A DNA stretch of 64,000 bases from Marinoscillum pacificum (GTDB lineage Bacteria; Bacteroidota; Bacteroidia; Cytophagales; Cyclobacteriaceae): NCBI RefSeq assembly GCF_024714495.1, contig NZ_JAMZMJ010000004.1, positions 62,001 to 126,000 of the forward strand, written 5' to 3'. The position numbers and the translations under genes are program-made. Below, in pieces: positions 37,058 through 45,679 of the stretch. Position 1 is the stretch's first letter. The number at the start of each line of letters is the position of its first letter. The notes under the pieces were generated by a model. The model was not told where the DNA came from. It saw nothing but the letters and a program-made list of their open reading frames with translations, and made no database searches.

Positions 37058-37978
37058 TTACTTCTTGCTTGCGTTGAAGAGCTTTTGTTTCTCTTCTTTG
37101 GATAAGCTATCGTATCCTGAGTGAGATATTTTATCTAGAATCGCATCAATCTCTTCTTGCTCAGTTTTACCACCTGATGAAGCAGATGCACTAGTCCTTG
37201 GTCTTGATTGCTTCGGTGCAGATCGATGAGTTACCTTGATTTTAGGAGTTGCTACAAAGAAGCTTTTTATCCAATTGATGAATCCAATGATCCAGGCACC
37301 AAGATCTGTTCCGCTTCGCAACTGAGAGATGTAAAGCCACCCAATCAACGCTCCTCCTAAGTGTGCGATATTACCTCCAGCGTTACCTCCAGTACTTCCT
37401 AAAAACGAAACAACTACGTAGAAAGCAGCGATGTATTTAATTCTTACAGGCCCAAGAAATAACATGAAGAACGTATAATTCGGCATAAAAACGGCCGCAG
37501 CAACCACAATAGCATAAACGGCTGCAGACGCGCCAACCATTCCACTAATGCCTGGAGCTTGATCCTGATAGAAAGGAATTAAGTTATAAACCATCAAATA
37601 AGCTACTCCACCAGCAAGCGCTCCAAGAATGTAGATGCTAATCACTTTATTGTTTCCTAAAAACTCTAGAATGAGTTTCGAGAACCAATAAAAGACCATC
37701 ATATTGAATAAGATATGAAATATGCCTGACAAGCTATGTGCAAAAGCATAGGTCAGAATGGTCCATGGACGAGTAATAAACTCTGCCAATGTCGGTGGAA
37801 TAGAAAACTGATTATAGACAATTTGGAATACTGAATCAATACCTGCCACTCTACTCACTACCATCAGTAGTCCGAGTACCAGAAAAATGACCACATTAAT
37901 TATGATCAGCTGAGCCGGAGCATTGTTAGGTTTGTTCCAGGCATTTTTAAAATCGTCCAGTATACTATTGTTCATCAT
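37058..37978 (-). CDS. Rhomboid-family intramembrane serine protease (second of pair)
   Basis: Rhomboids cleave membrane helices using a Ser-His dyad. Here six or seven membrane helices carry HSLSGIFHILFNMMVFYWF (the H...N oxyanion region of helix 2), the helix-4 motif VGASAAVYAIVVAAAVFMP with the catalytic Ser, and NIAHLGGALIGWLY with the catalytic His. A cytoplasmic tail of about 80 residues is Ser/Lys-rich with a predicted helix (KTEQEEIDAILDKI). It overlaps the preceding rhomboid gene by one base. Confidence 0.9.
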   Translation of the reverse strand: MMNNSILDDFKNAWNKPNNAPAQLIIINVVIFLVLGLLMVVSRVAGIDSVFQIVYNQFSIPPTLAEFITRPWTILTYAFAHSLSGIFHILFNMMVFYWFSKLILEFLGNNKVISIYILGALAGGVAYLMVYNLIPFYQDQAPGISGMVGASAAVYAIVVAAAVFMPNYTFFMLFLGPVRIKYIAAFYVVVSFLGSTGGNAGGNIAHLGGALIGWLYISQLRSGTDLGAWIIGFINWIKSFFVATPKIKVTHRSAPKQSRPRTSASASSGGKTEQEEIDAILDKISHSGYDSLSKEEKQKLFNASKK

Positions 37979-38772
37979 CAGTAAAAGCGTCTTCTATCTT
38001 CTTTCCAGAGCTTTAACAAAATGTAGGCTATAAGCATTCCTCCAAGGTGGGCTAAGTGCGCCACGTTATCACCGGGTGTCCTACTAAATTCGCTATAAAG
38101 TTCAAATAGACCATAGAACAAGACTAAATATTTGGCCTTGATCGGTATGGGAGGAAACAGTAAAAACAGCTGTGTGTTTGGAAATAGCATTCCAAATGCC
38201 ATCAAGATTCCAAATACAGCACCTGATGCTCCCACCATCAATCCATCCACATACAAGTGATAAATTTGATCTACAAACTCAATTGCCTGGGTATTGTAAG
38301 AGTCACTATTTGGAGATTCATAGTATTGGTCTGAAAACTCCGCCAGCATCTCTGTGTACTTCATACTTACCTTGTGCTCCACGATAAACATCTCAAATGC
38401 GTCGGGAGAAGGGTTTTCGATGAAGTTGTTTCTATCTATTCGTACCTGGTTCTTTTCTGCAAAATCAGCTATTCCGAAGAGCACTCCAGCACCAATCCCA
38501 CAAATCAGGTAAAACGTCAAAAATCGTTTGGGTCCCCAGACTTGCTCCAGCATCGGACCAAATATGAAGACGGCAAACATGTTACCAATTATGTGCCCAA
38601 AACTTCCATGCAGCCACATGTATGTCAAGAACTGATAAGGTGCAAACTCATCTGAGAAAATCACCCGAAGGCCTCCAAATTCTTCCAGAGGTAATTTCAA
38701 AAAGGATTGGATGATAAAAATTACTACGTTGATCAGTAGTATATTTTTCACCATCGGGGTTATTCGCATCAT
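37978..38772 (-). CDS. Rhomboid-family intramembrane serine protease (first of pair)
   Basis: Helix 2 has WLHGSFGHIIGNMFAVFIFG, helix 4 GASGAVFGILMAFGMLFP with the catalytic Ser, and helix 6 NVAHLAHLGGMLIAYILL with the catalytic His. A soluble loop of about 65 residues is inserted between helices 3 and 4 (RIDRNNFIENPSPDAFEMF and following). It overlaps mutL by 4 bases and the second rhomboid by one base, so all are translated from one message. The two paralogues differ in their loop and tail insertions, which may reflect different substrates. Confidence 0.9.
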   Translation of the reverse strand: MMRITPMVKNILLINVVIFIIQSFLKLPLEEFGGLRVIFSDEFAPYQFLTYMWLHGSFGHIIGNMFAVFIFGPMLEQVWGPKRFLTFYLICGIGAGVLFGIADFAEKNQVRIDRNNFIENPSPDAFEMFIVEHKVSMKYTEMLAEFSDQYYESPNSDSYNTQAIEFVDQIYHLYVDGLMVGASGAVFGILMAFGMLFPNTQLFLLFPPIPIKAKYLVLFYGLFELYSEFSRTPGDNVAHLAHLGGMLIAYILLKLWKEDRRRFY

Positions 38773-40634
38773 GAACTAAACCAGCTTTTTATTTTGTCTA
38801 AACTAATTAATTTGTACGTCGGACTTCCATCAGGCGTATAGTTGGGTTGCTTGCAGGCAAAAAGTTGATCAATCAACTGCTCAGCTTCCTGATCTCCCAG
38901 ACTCTTGCACTTAATTGCTGCCGTGCGTTTTGCGAGGCTTCGGCAAAGATTGTCTTTTTGATTCAGACCAAGCTCCTTACTATTAAACTTATATTGCTCT
39001 AAAAGTTCTTCAAAAACTTCTTTTTCGTTGCAATTCGATAATTCTGCAGGCACACCTTGTATCACAATCATGTGCTGCCCCATCTCCTCAAACTCAAAAC
39101 CAAGCTGTTGGATCTCCGATTTTATTTCCATAACGAGCGAATAATCGGATGGGTTTAAAGAAATCTGCTGCGGAAACAGTGTGCTCTGCGAGGCGCGGTT
39201 GCCTGTACCTAATCTAGATTCATAACGCTCGAACAAAATTCGCTCGAATGCAGCCTTTTCATCGATGATCGTCATACCAGATTTCACCTGACGAATCAAA
39301 TAGCGATTGTGCAAACGATAAGTCTTACTTGGCATGAACTGGTCCTCATCAAGCTCTTCACCCATTCGGCTGCTAAAAGTAACTGTAGACCCTGGTGATT
39401 CCGTATTACCTCCACCTCCCGGTAGTTCTTTCTGAAGTTGCTCATCCGAGATGATGTCTTCACGCTTAGCAAAATCATAAAGCGATTCCCAGTTCTTCGC
39501 TTTATCGCGGCTATTGTCAATATTCTTAAACTGAGCGTAGTTATTATCTCGTGTTGAAGATGTCTGAGTAAACGTTTTTGGTCGATCTGGACTGGTGAAT
39601 TGTTCAAAATTGACATCAGTACCAAAATCCAATGAAGGCGTCACATTGAAAGATCCCAATGCTTGACGTACCGCTGAGTTGATCACGCCATAGAGCATAC
39701 GGTCATCATCAAACTTCACCTCTGTCTTCGTCGGATGTACATTGATATCCACGTGAAGTGGATCCATTTCAATGAACAATACATAAAACGGAAAATAATC
39801 TTCCTTCAACAACCCTTGAAATGCAGTGTTCACAGCATGGTTCAAGTAATTATTTTTAATGAATCGGCCATTCACAAAGAAGAACTGCTCTCCACGGGTT
39901 TTCTTAGCAAACTCTGGTTTCCCAACATACCCTTCCACTTTTACATGCGGCGTTTCTTCCTGGCAAGGAATCAACTGCTGCTGGTAATTTCTACCAAATA
40001 GTTGAACGATTCGCTTACTCAGCTTTCCTGATTCCAGCTGAAACATCTCCAAATCATTATTGATCAATGTCATGGAGATTTCAGAATTGGCTAAAGCCAC
40101 ACGCTGAAACTCATCAGTAATATGTCTTAATTCTACCGGATTGGATTTTAGGAAATTTCTTCGGGCAGGCACATTGTAAAACAAGTTCTTCACACAGATG
40201 GAAGCTCCATCTTTAGTGGCACTTGGTTCCTGTCTTTTGATTTCCGAAGCCTCTACCTGAAGCAACGTACCCAGTTCATCCGCTGCTCTTTTGGTTTTCA
40301 TTTCCACTTGAGCAACCGCCGCAATAGAGGCCAAGGCTTCGCCACGGAATCCCATGGTTCGGATCTTGAACAAATCTTCAGCGGTTCGGATTTTGGAAGT
40401 GGCGTGACGTTCGAAACTCATTCGAGCATCGGTCACACTCATTCCTTTACCATTATCAATGACATGAATAAGGGCTTTACCAGCATCTTTGACAACTAAT
40501 TTGATGTCATTTGCACCAGCATCTATACTGTTTTCTAGAAGTTCTTTTACGACTGAAGCAGGTCTCTGGACTACTTCTCCTGCTGCGATTTGGTTGGCAA
40601 TACTATCTGGCAGCAGATGGACAATATCCTCCAT
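38769..40634 (-). CDS. mutL: DNA mismatch repair protein MutL
   Basis: MutL couples MutS mismatch recognition to strand incision and excision. The GHKL ATPase motifs are visible: VVKELLENSIDAGANDIKL, DNGKGMSVTDARMSFERHAT, TMGFRGEALASIAAVAQ, then FYNVPARRNFLKS and the DVNVHPTK-type VDINVHPTKTEVKF. The C-terminal dimerisation domain ends with LFACKQPNYTPDGSPTY; the CPHGRP-type zinc motif is replaced, as in many Bacteroidota forms. The product is 621 residues from ATG 40634, which overlaps the upstream stop by one base. Confidence 0.96.
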   Translation of the reverse strand: MEDIVHLLPDSIANQIAAGEVVQRPASVVKELLENSIDAGANDIKLVVKDAGKALIHVIDNGKGMSVTDARMSFERHATSKIRTAEDLFKIRTMGFRGEALASIAAVAQVEMKTKRAADELGTLLQVEASEIKRQEPSATKDGASICVKNLFYNVPARRNFLKSNPVELRHITDEFQRVALANSEISMTLINNDLEMFQLESGKLSKRIVQLFGRNYQQQLIPCQEETPHVKVEGYVGKPEFAKKTRGEQFFFVNGRFIKNNYLNHAVNTAFQGLLKEDYFPFYVLFIEMDPLHVDINVHPTKTEVKFDDDRMLYGVINSAVRQALGSFNVTPSLDFGTDVNFEQFTSPDRPKTFTQTSSTRDNNYAQFKNIDNSRDKAKNWESLYDFAKREDIISDEQLQKELPGGGGNTESPGSTVTFSSRMGEELDEDQFMPSKTYRLHNRYLIRQVKSGMTIIDEKAAFERILFERYESRLGTGNRASQSTLFPQQISLNPSDYSLVMEIKSEIQQLGFEFEEMGQHMIVIQGVPAELSNCNEKEVFEELLEQYKFNSKELGLNQKDNLCRSLAKRTAAIKCKSLGDQEAEQLIDQLFACKQPNYTPDGSPTYKLISLDKIKSWFSS

Positions 40635-40972
40635 CAATTATTTCTGGGTTTTCGAAGCCTGAAATAAAGATAAAATGGTACCGCAGCCCATAGTACATAG
40701 AAGACTTCATTTCCAAAATACAACCAACCTACAACACCTAATGCCAGAACAGCTGCTATCGCCAACTGCATCATGGAAGTACTAGCTGTTTTCCTGGTTT
40801 TACGATCAAATGAAATACGGGCTCCGGTATATTCACCGTCGTATTCGCCATTCATCTCACGCTTAATCCGCTCTGTCCTTTCCTCGATCTCTTCTTTGAT
40901 AGGATCATAATACCTTGGTTCAATACCAAATCTTCGATACCTCGCTGTTTTGACAATGGAAGGGAATTTCAT
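40634..40972 (-). CDS. Small membrane protein upstream of mutL
   Basis: The 112-residue protein has a basic N-terminal region (TARYRRFGIEPRYYDPIKEE), a charged helix, and two membrane helices near the C-terminus (MMQLAIAAVLALGVVGWLYF; EVFYVLWAAVPFYLYFRL). It is first in a run of overlapping genes (this, mutL, two rhomboids). The family name is unknown to me, but the arrangement looks conserved-type and codon use is normal. No function is claimed. Confidence 0.8.
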   Translation of the reverse strand: MKFPSIVKTARYRRFGIEPRYYDPIKEEIEERTERIKREMNGEYDGEYTGARISFDRKTRKTASTSMMQLAIAAVLALGVVGWLYFGNEVFYVLWAAVPFYLYFRLRKPRNN

Positions 40973-41100
40973 AAGCTTCTATTATGGGTTTTCACTACTA
41001 ATTTCCACAGGTTCATTCATAAAACGAACCAAATGATGGGAAATTTCCTTTATTCAACCGATATTCTTACCAGCCGATTACAGAGTCTGACAAAGTTAAA

Positions 41101-41108
41101 TTAATTTG
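41101..41108 (+). promoter_or_regulatory. -7-like box of the 41114 gene
   Basis: TTAATTTG is a near match to TAnnTTTG ending 5 bases before the ATG at 41114. Confidence 0.35.
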
Positions 41109-41113
41109 ACACA

Positions 41114-43486
41114 ATGCATTTCTTGAAAAGCATTTTGTACCTGATAAGTTCCTTCGTCGTACTATTCACTTACGGCAAAGAGGGCTTGTTGTTATCCAGA
41201 GTAGACAGCATGTACACCAACATGTCTGACCTGGAGAAGGTGAGTCAACTTATCTGGACTCAACCTACAGATGCTAATTACACACTTAACAATGCATTTG
41301 GTGGCATTTATTACAGTGCTCCAATTACCAATATCCCAGCCAATACAGAGCAATCTATAGCCGTACAGCTAGATGATCGGATGATTCCGCTTTTGGATGA
41401 CAACAATCAGTTACCGGACTTATTTACTCTCGCAACGCTTCAAAATTCCTCGTTGCTAAGCACCTATTTTCATTTCTTAAAAGCCTATTCCAAAGGTCGG
41501 GGAATTGATTACCTGGTTTTGCCTGCATTGAAAGAGAGACATTCGAGACTTAATTTGGTGATCAAGCAAATGAATGCTCATGATCCAGAATTCTTCATTC
41601 TGCATAATGACTTATCATTCGATTTTTCTAAGAACAAAAAGAAAATATCAGAATACCTAAGCACCAATTCTTTTTGGGTTGTGAATGAAGAGGAAGCGGA
41701 CCAACTTGAAAAGAAACTTAACAAACATGCTTCCAATATCATGGAGCAAGTCAATCTGGACAACAGAATAAAACAACATTTAATCAATGCTCTTTATGAC
41801 GGCCCAAAAGAACAAATTCAATTACCTAAAAAATTATCCGTCGAGATAGGCAGAGAATCAGTTATTGCGCTCAGCAAAAAGAGTTTACTTCCACTCAAAT
41901 CGGATACTGTCTGTTTCTTATCTGATGAGCCTTATGGTGCAATGGCCAACATGCTCAGAAACTACAGTTTTGTCATTACCGAATATCAAGACATTGCAAA
42001 AAGTCATGCTATAATATTAATTGATAACAATGCCAAACTTCCAGAATCGATTGATCTGACGTCAAGAGATGTAGTCTTCACAGGAACCAAGGAAAATCTG
42101 CACCCAATCAAGGCCAATGTAGATGCTGCACTGATTTATCATCTTAACAGTGAAATCTATTCGTACCTGATTCCACAACAAATTTTCGGATCACATGGTG
42201 CTACAGGCATCGTACCGAATCAAAATGGAGAGTTTCTTGGCTTTCAAAATGAACCATTCGAAGGATTCAAAATGCTTGGATATGCTCCCGCTGAAATGAC
42301 AGGTCTTGATGAGTTGGCCCGGTTTAGAATCCAGGAAATCATACAAGAAGCTATTTCAACTGGCAGCACACCAGGTGCTCAATTGGCAGTTGCGGTGGAT
42401 GGCTCCATTATTTTAGAAGAAGCATATGGATATTTGACCTACGACAGCCTGATCCCTGTTGACCGCTCTACCATTTATGACCTAGCATCAGTGACCAAGG
42501 TAACCTCAACCTTGCTGGCGACTATGAAATTGTACGAGGAAGGAAAAATTGATTTGGATACTCCAATCGAAAACTATCTACCGAGTTACAAAGGCTCCAA
42601 TAAAAACCACATAACCATCAGAGCGCTACTTTCACACAATGCTGGTTTGCAATCTTATGTCCCGTTTTGGAAACGCGCTTTGAATGCTGATTTTGTAGAA
42701 CCATTCTACTACGAAACTCAGGAAGATGAGCTTAATGACAAGCGTAGTTACGGTATTAAACCAACCGCCTTACTAATGGACACGCTCAAAAACTGGATTG
42801 TACAGTCTTCCTTACTGAAATATGACAGCCTTCCGACTTATCGATACAGTGATATTGGTTTTATGATTCTTCACGAAATCGTAGAATCAGTTACTCAGCA
42901 ACCAATGGATCAATACCTGTATAGTCATTATTATGAACCAATGGGCTTAAAAAGAACCAGATTCAAACCTTCAGAATTTGGATTCGAATTATTTGAAATA
43001 GCTCCAACCGAACACGATTATTACTTTCGTGATGAGTTAGTCTGGGGAGAAGTGCATGACCGAAATGCGGCTATATTTGGCGGAGTTGCGGGGCATGCAG
43101 GACTGTTTTCAAATGCACATGAATTAATGATTCTTCTCCAAACGATTTTGCAGGATGGAGTATATGGAGGCGTAGAATATCTGAAGCCTGAAACGATCGC
43201 CTATTTCAATCAAAAATTTTATGAAAATAACCGGCGAGCACTAGGTTGGGACAAGCCCGATAGAATCTTAGGTAATACGTCCTTATTGTCCTCCGACATG
43301 AGCTTTGGTCACACAGGATTTACAGGAACAATGATATGGATTGATCCCGCTTATGATATGATTTTCGTCTTTCTGTCAAACAGAATTTACCCTAACTCAA
43401 ATAACTACCAACTTATTAAGCGTAACATTCGTACAAGAATTCAAGATGTCGTGTACGAGGCATTATTAGCAAAATGGATGAATTAG
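41114..43486 (+). CDS. Beta-lactamase-family serine hydrolase with degenerate GH3-like N-terminal part
   Basis: The C-terminal 390 residues form a penicillin-binding/beta-lactamase-type domain: ASVTKVTSTLLATM (SxxK near residue 458), the second motif YRYSDIGFMILHE (near 577), and HTGFTGTMIW (third motif near 732). The N-terminal 390 residues keep traces of a GH3 beta-N-acetylhexosaminidase: MSDLEKVSQLIW at the start, GRESVIALSKKSLLPLKSD in the GH3_C region, and IFGSHGATGIVP at the junction. The KHFPGHG-type motif and catalytic Asp/His of GH3 are absent. Usual fusions are near 1000 residues; this one has 790. The esterase/peptidase half looks intact, while the glycosidase half is probably inactive. 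A signal peptide is present. Confidence 0.85.
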   Translation: MHFLKSILYLISSFVVLFTYGKEGLLLSRVDSMYTNMSDLEKVSQLIWTQPTDANYTLNNAFGGIYYSAPITNIPANTEQSIAVQLDDRMIPLLDDNNQLPDLFTLATLQNSSLLSTYFHFLKAYSKGRGIDYLVLPALKERHSRLNLVIKQMNAHDPEFFILHNDLSFDFSKNKKKISEYLSTNSFWVVNEEEADQLEKKLNKHASNIMEQVNLDNRIKQHLINALYDGPKEQIQLPKKLSVEIGRESVIALSKKSLLPLKSDTVCFLSDEPYGAMANMLRNYSFVITEYQDIAKSHAIILIDNNAKLPESIDLTSRDVVFTGTKENLHPIKANVDAALIYHLNSEIYSYLIPQQIFGSHGATGIVPNQNGEFLGFQNEPFEGFKMLGYAPAEMTGLDELARFRIQEIIQEAISTGSTPGAQLAVAVDGSIILEEAYGYLTYDSLIPVDRSTIYDLASVTKVTSTLLATMKLYEEGKIDLDTPIENYLPSYKGSNKNHITIRALLSHNAGLQSYVPFWKRALNADFVEPFYYETQEDELNDKRSYGIKPTALLMDTLKNWIVQSSLLKYDSLPTYRYSDIGFMILHEIVESVTQQPMDQYLYSHYYEPMGLKRTRFKPSEFGFELFEIAPTEHDYYFRDELVWGEVHDRNAAIFGGVAGHAGLFSNAHELMILLQTILQDGVYGGVEYLKPETIAYFNQKFYENNRRALGWDKPDRILGNTSLLSSDMSFGHTGFTGTMIWIDPAYDMIFVFLSNRIYPNSNNYQLIKRNIRTRIQDVVYEALLAKWMN

Positions 43487-43511
43487 GAACAAAAGGGAAT
43501 CACTTGGGGTT

Positions 43512-43519
43512 TACTTTTG
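43512..43519 (+). promoter_or_regulatory. Bacteroidota -7 box of bshA
   Basis: TACTTTTG matches TAnnTTTG and ends 8 bases before the bshA ATG. Confidence 0.5.
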
Positions 43520-43527
43520 CATAAGTT

Positions 43528-44676
43528 ATGAAAATAGGCATTGTTTGTTATCCTACCTACGGTGGTAGTGGCGTTGTAGCGACAGAATTGGGGAAAGCTT
43601 TAGCAAAAGCTGGCCACCAAATTCACTTTATCACCTACTCTCAACCGACCAGACTTGATTTCTTTAGTGAAAACTTGTTTTACCATGAGGTAAATGTGAA
43701 GTCATATCCACTGTTTGACTACCCGCCATATGAGTTGGCACTGGCTAGTAAGATGGTGGACGTTGTGGAGCATGAGAAAATAGATATCCTGCATGTACAT
43801 TATGCCATACCTCATGCATCTGCAGCTTTCATGGCGAAGCAAATTCTGAAAACCAAAGGAATTTCCATTCCTGTAATTACCACATTGCACGGCACAGATA
43901 TTACTCTGGTAGGAAAAGATGCCACTTACGAGCCTGTAGTGACGTTTTCAATCAACCAGTCAGATGGCGTTACTGCGGTATCTGACGACTTGAAAAAGGA
44001 TACAAAAGATCACTTTGACATAACCAATCACATCGAAGTGATTCCAAACTTTATAGATCTTGAGCGCTTTAAAAAGCAAAAGAAAGATCACTTCAAAAAA
44101 GCCATTTGTCCGAATGACGAACGTCTCATCGTCCACACATCTAACTTTAGGAAAGTGAAGCGGGTGCAGGATGTGATTGAAGTCTTCAACAGAGTGCGAA
44201 AGGTTCTTCCAGCTAAGCTATTGCTAGTAGGTGATGGACCTGAGCGATATCCCATGGAAGAATTGTGTAGAAAACTATGCAATCACGATGATGTGAGATT
44301 CCTGGGTAAGCTTGAAGCTGTCGAAGAAGTGCTGTCTGTTGCGGACCTGTTCTTAATGACTTCAGAGAAAGAAAGTTTTGGTTTGGCAGCTTTGGAAGCT
44401 ATGGCTTGTGAAGTGCCTGTAGTATCATCCAATGCTGGTGGACTACCAGAGCTGAATCTCGATGGCACTTCAGGGTTTGTTTGTAAAGTTGGCGATGTTG
44501 AAGACATGGCTAAAAAAGCAATCCATATTCTTGATGAAGCCAATCTTGGTAAATTTAAAGAAGGCGCACTCAATAGGGCAAAAGATTTCGATGTGTCCAA
44601 CATTTTACCCATATATGTTAATTTTTATGAACAAATAATGGAAAATGTTAAAAAGGGTGAGTCAACCATTGCGTAA
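43528..44676 (+). CDS. bshA: N-acetyl-alpha-D-glucosaminyl L-malate synthase BshA
   Basis: BshA transfers GlcNAc from UDP-GlcNAc to L-malate, the first step of bacillithiol synthesis. It is a GT4-family GT-B enzyme. The signature N-terminus GIVCYPTYGGSGVVATELGK, then HVHYAIPHASAAFMAK, TTLHGTDITLVG, VIPNFIDLERFKK and the C-terminal EKESFGLAALEAMACEVPVV are characteristic. At 382 residues it is full length. No bshB or bshC gene is in the window. It is one of the stronger hints that this cell uses bacillithiol. Confidence 0.93.
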   Translation: MKIGIVCYPTYGGSGVVATELGKALAKAGHQIHFITYSQPTRLDFFSENLFYHEVNVKSYPLFDYPPYELALASKMVDVVEHEKIDILHVHYAIPHASAAFMAKQILKTKGISIPVITTLHGTDITLVGKDATYEPVVTFSINQSDGVTAVSDDLKKDTKDHFDITNHIEVIPNFIDLERFKKQKKDHFKKAICPNDERLIVHTSNFRKVKRVQDVIEVFNRVRKVLPAKLLLVGDGPERYPMEELCRKLCNHDDVRFLGKLEAVEEVLSVADLFLMTSEKESFGLAALEAMACEVPVVSSNAGGLPELNLDGTSGFVCKVGDVEDMAKKAIHILDEANLGKFKEGALNRAKDFDVSNILPIYVNFYEQIMENVKKGESTIA

Positions 44677-44703
44677 ATCATAATATTTTCAGGTTTTTAA
44701 GGT

Positions 44704-44711
44704 TAACTTTG
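44704..44711 (+). promoter_or_regulatory. Bacteroidota -7 box of the fatty-acid hydroxylase gene
   Basis: TAACTTTG, an exact consensus match, lies 55 bases before the ATG at 44767. Here, unlike the leaderless cases in this window, an ordinary leader is expected, and a purine-rich GAAGGAG-type stretch directly precedes the start. Confidence 0.45.
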
Positions 44712-44766
44712 TGGCCAGATTGGATTAATACAACTAGCAACAAAATAGAAAGAATTAAAGAAGGAG

Positions 44767-45381
44767 ATGGAACTCAAAAATAAACCTCATACTTCAGGGA
44801 CTAAGGCACTATTTCAAAATCCAGTTCTAGAGAAATTAACTAGAACTCACATTGCCATTCCACTAGTATTATTCGGAGTAATTTCTGCGGGTCTAATTAT
44901 ATATGGCTTGCAACACGATTATATAACGGCAATCAATGCTCCACTTTTATTTTTAGGCGGATTGTTAACGTTTACGTTGATAGAATACATTATGCACCGT
45001 TTTGTATTCCACTTACAGCCTAAGACGGAGAAACAAGAGAAATTTGCTTACACAGTACATGGTGTACACCATGACTACCCAAAAGACAAAGATAGATTGG
45101 CAATGCCACCGCCATTGAGCTTAATCCTTAGTGCGCTGTTCTTTGGGCTTTACTATGTGATTATGGGTAACATGGTATTTGGTTTCCTACCTGGTTTCCT
45201 TGTAGGCTATGCTTCATACCTGTGGGTTCACTACATGGTTCATGCATTCAAGCCACCAAAGAACTTCTTCAAGGTATTATGGGTGCACCACGGTATCCAC
45301 CATTACAAAGATCCTCATAATGCATTTGGAGTATCATCTCCATTCTGGGACGTGATATTTGGCACAATGCCAAAGAAATAA
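44767..45381 (+). CDS. Sterol desaturase / fatty-acid hydroxylase family protein
   Basis: This 204-residue integral membrane di-iron enzyme carries the eight-His pattern: EYIMHRFVFHLQP, HGVHHDYPKDKDRLAMPP, HYMVHAF and HHGIHHYKDPHNAFGVSSPF. Four hydrophobic helices surround them. The His spacing is that of fatty-acid 2-hydroxylases (FA2H/Scs7-like), so hydroxylation of acyl chains of sphingo- or sulfonolipids is plausible in a Bacteroidota cell. This substrate is inferred. It is monocistronic by position. Confidence 0.9.
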   Translation: MELKNKPHTSGTKALFQNPVLEKLTRTHIAIPLVLFGVISAGLIIYGLQHDYITAINAPLLFLGGLLTFTLIEYIMHRFVFHLQPKTEKQEKFAYTVHGVHHDYPKDKDRLAMPPPLSLILSALFFGLYYVIMGNMVFGFLPGFLVGYASYLWVHYMVHAFKPPKNFFKVLWVHHGIHHYKDPHNAFGVSSPFWDVIFGTMPKK

Positions 45382-45384
45382 GAG

Positions 45385-45531
45385 TCAATCTTTATTCTTA
45401 TTGTCCTTCATGCGTTTAGCGCGTCTTTTAGAAGGCGCGCTAGGCTCTAAAAACACCTTATATAAGCTATCTCGTAAAAAAGTAAGGATATTTACTACAA
45501 GTGATGCGAATATTGGCTTGTGTCCAGGCAT
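45385..45531 (-). CDS. Possible 48-residue basic protein
   Basis: A minus-strand frame from ATG 45531 to TGA 45385 encodes a peptide with a hydrophobic N-terminal half (IFASLVVNILTFLRDSLYKV) and a very basic tail (KRRAKRMKDNKNKD). It fills an otherwise empty 298-base gap and is convergent with the hydroxylase gene. Codon use and the segregation of hydrophobic and basic residues are protein-like, but no promoter, terminator or homologue is evident. It may be spurious. Confidence 0.3.
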   Translation of the reverse strand: MPGHKPIFASLVVNILTFLRDSLYKVFLEPSAPSKRRAKRMKDNKNKD

Positions 45532-45679
45532 AATTTCAGTTGGTATAAGACCAATTTAAAATTAAAATTTCACTTCTGGGAGCACTTATTAGCTCAATAC
45601 AATAAAAAACTCCATCAATCCTGTAAAAGTGGAAATCATTCTTGGTATTTTTTAGTTTACTAAGACCAAAGGCCGAGTT

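Noticed and set aside
38172-38655. Plus-strand frames opposite the first rhomboid gene
   Set aside because: The minus-strand frame has clear rhomboid motifs; the opposite frames are shadows.
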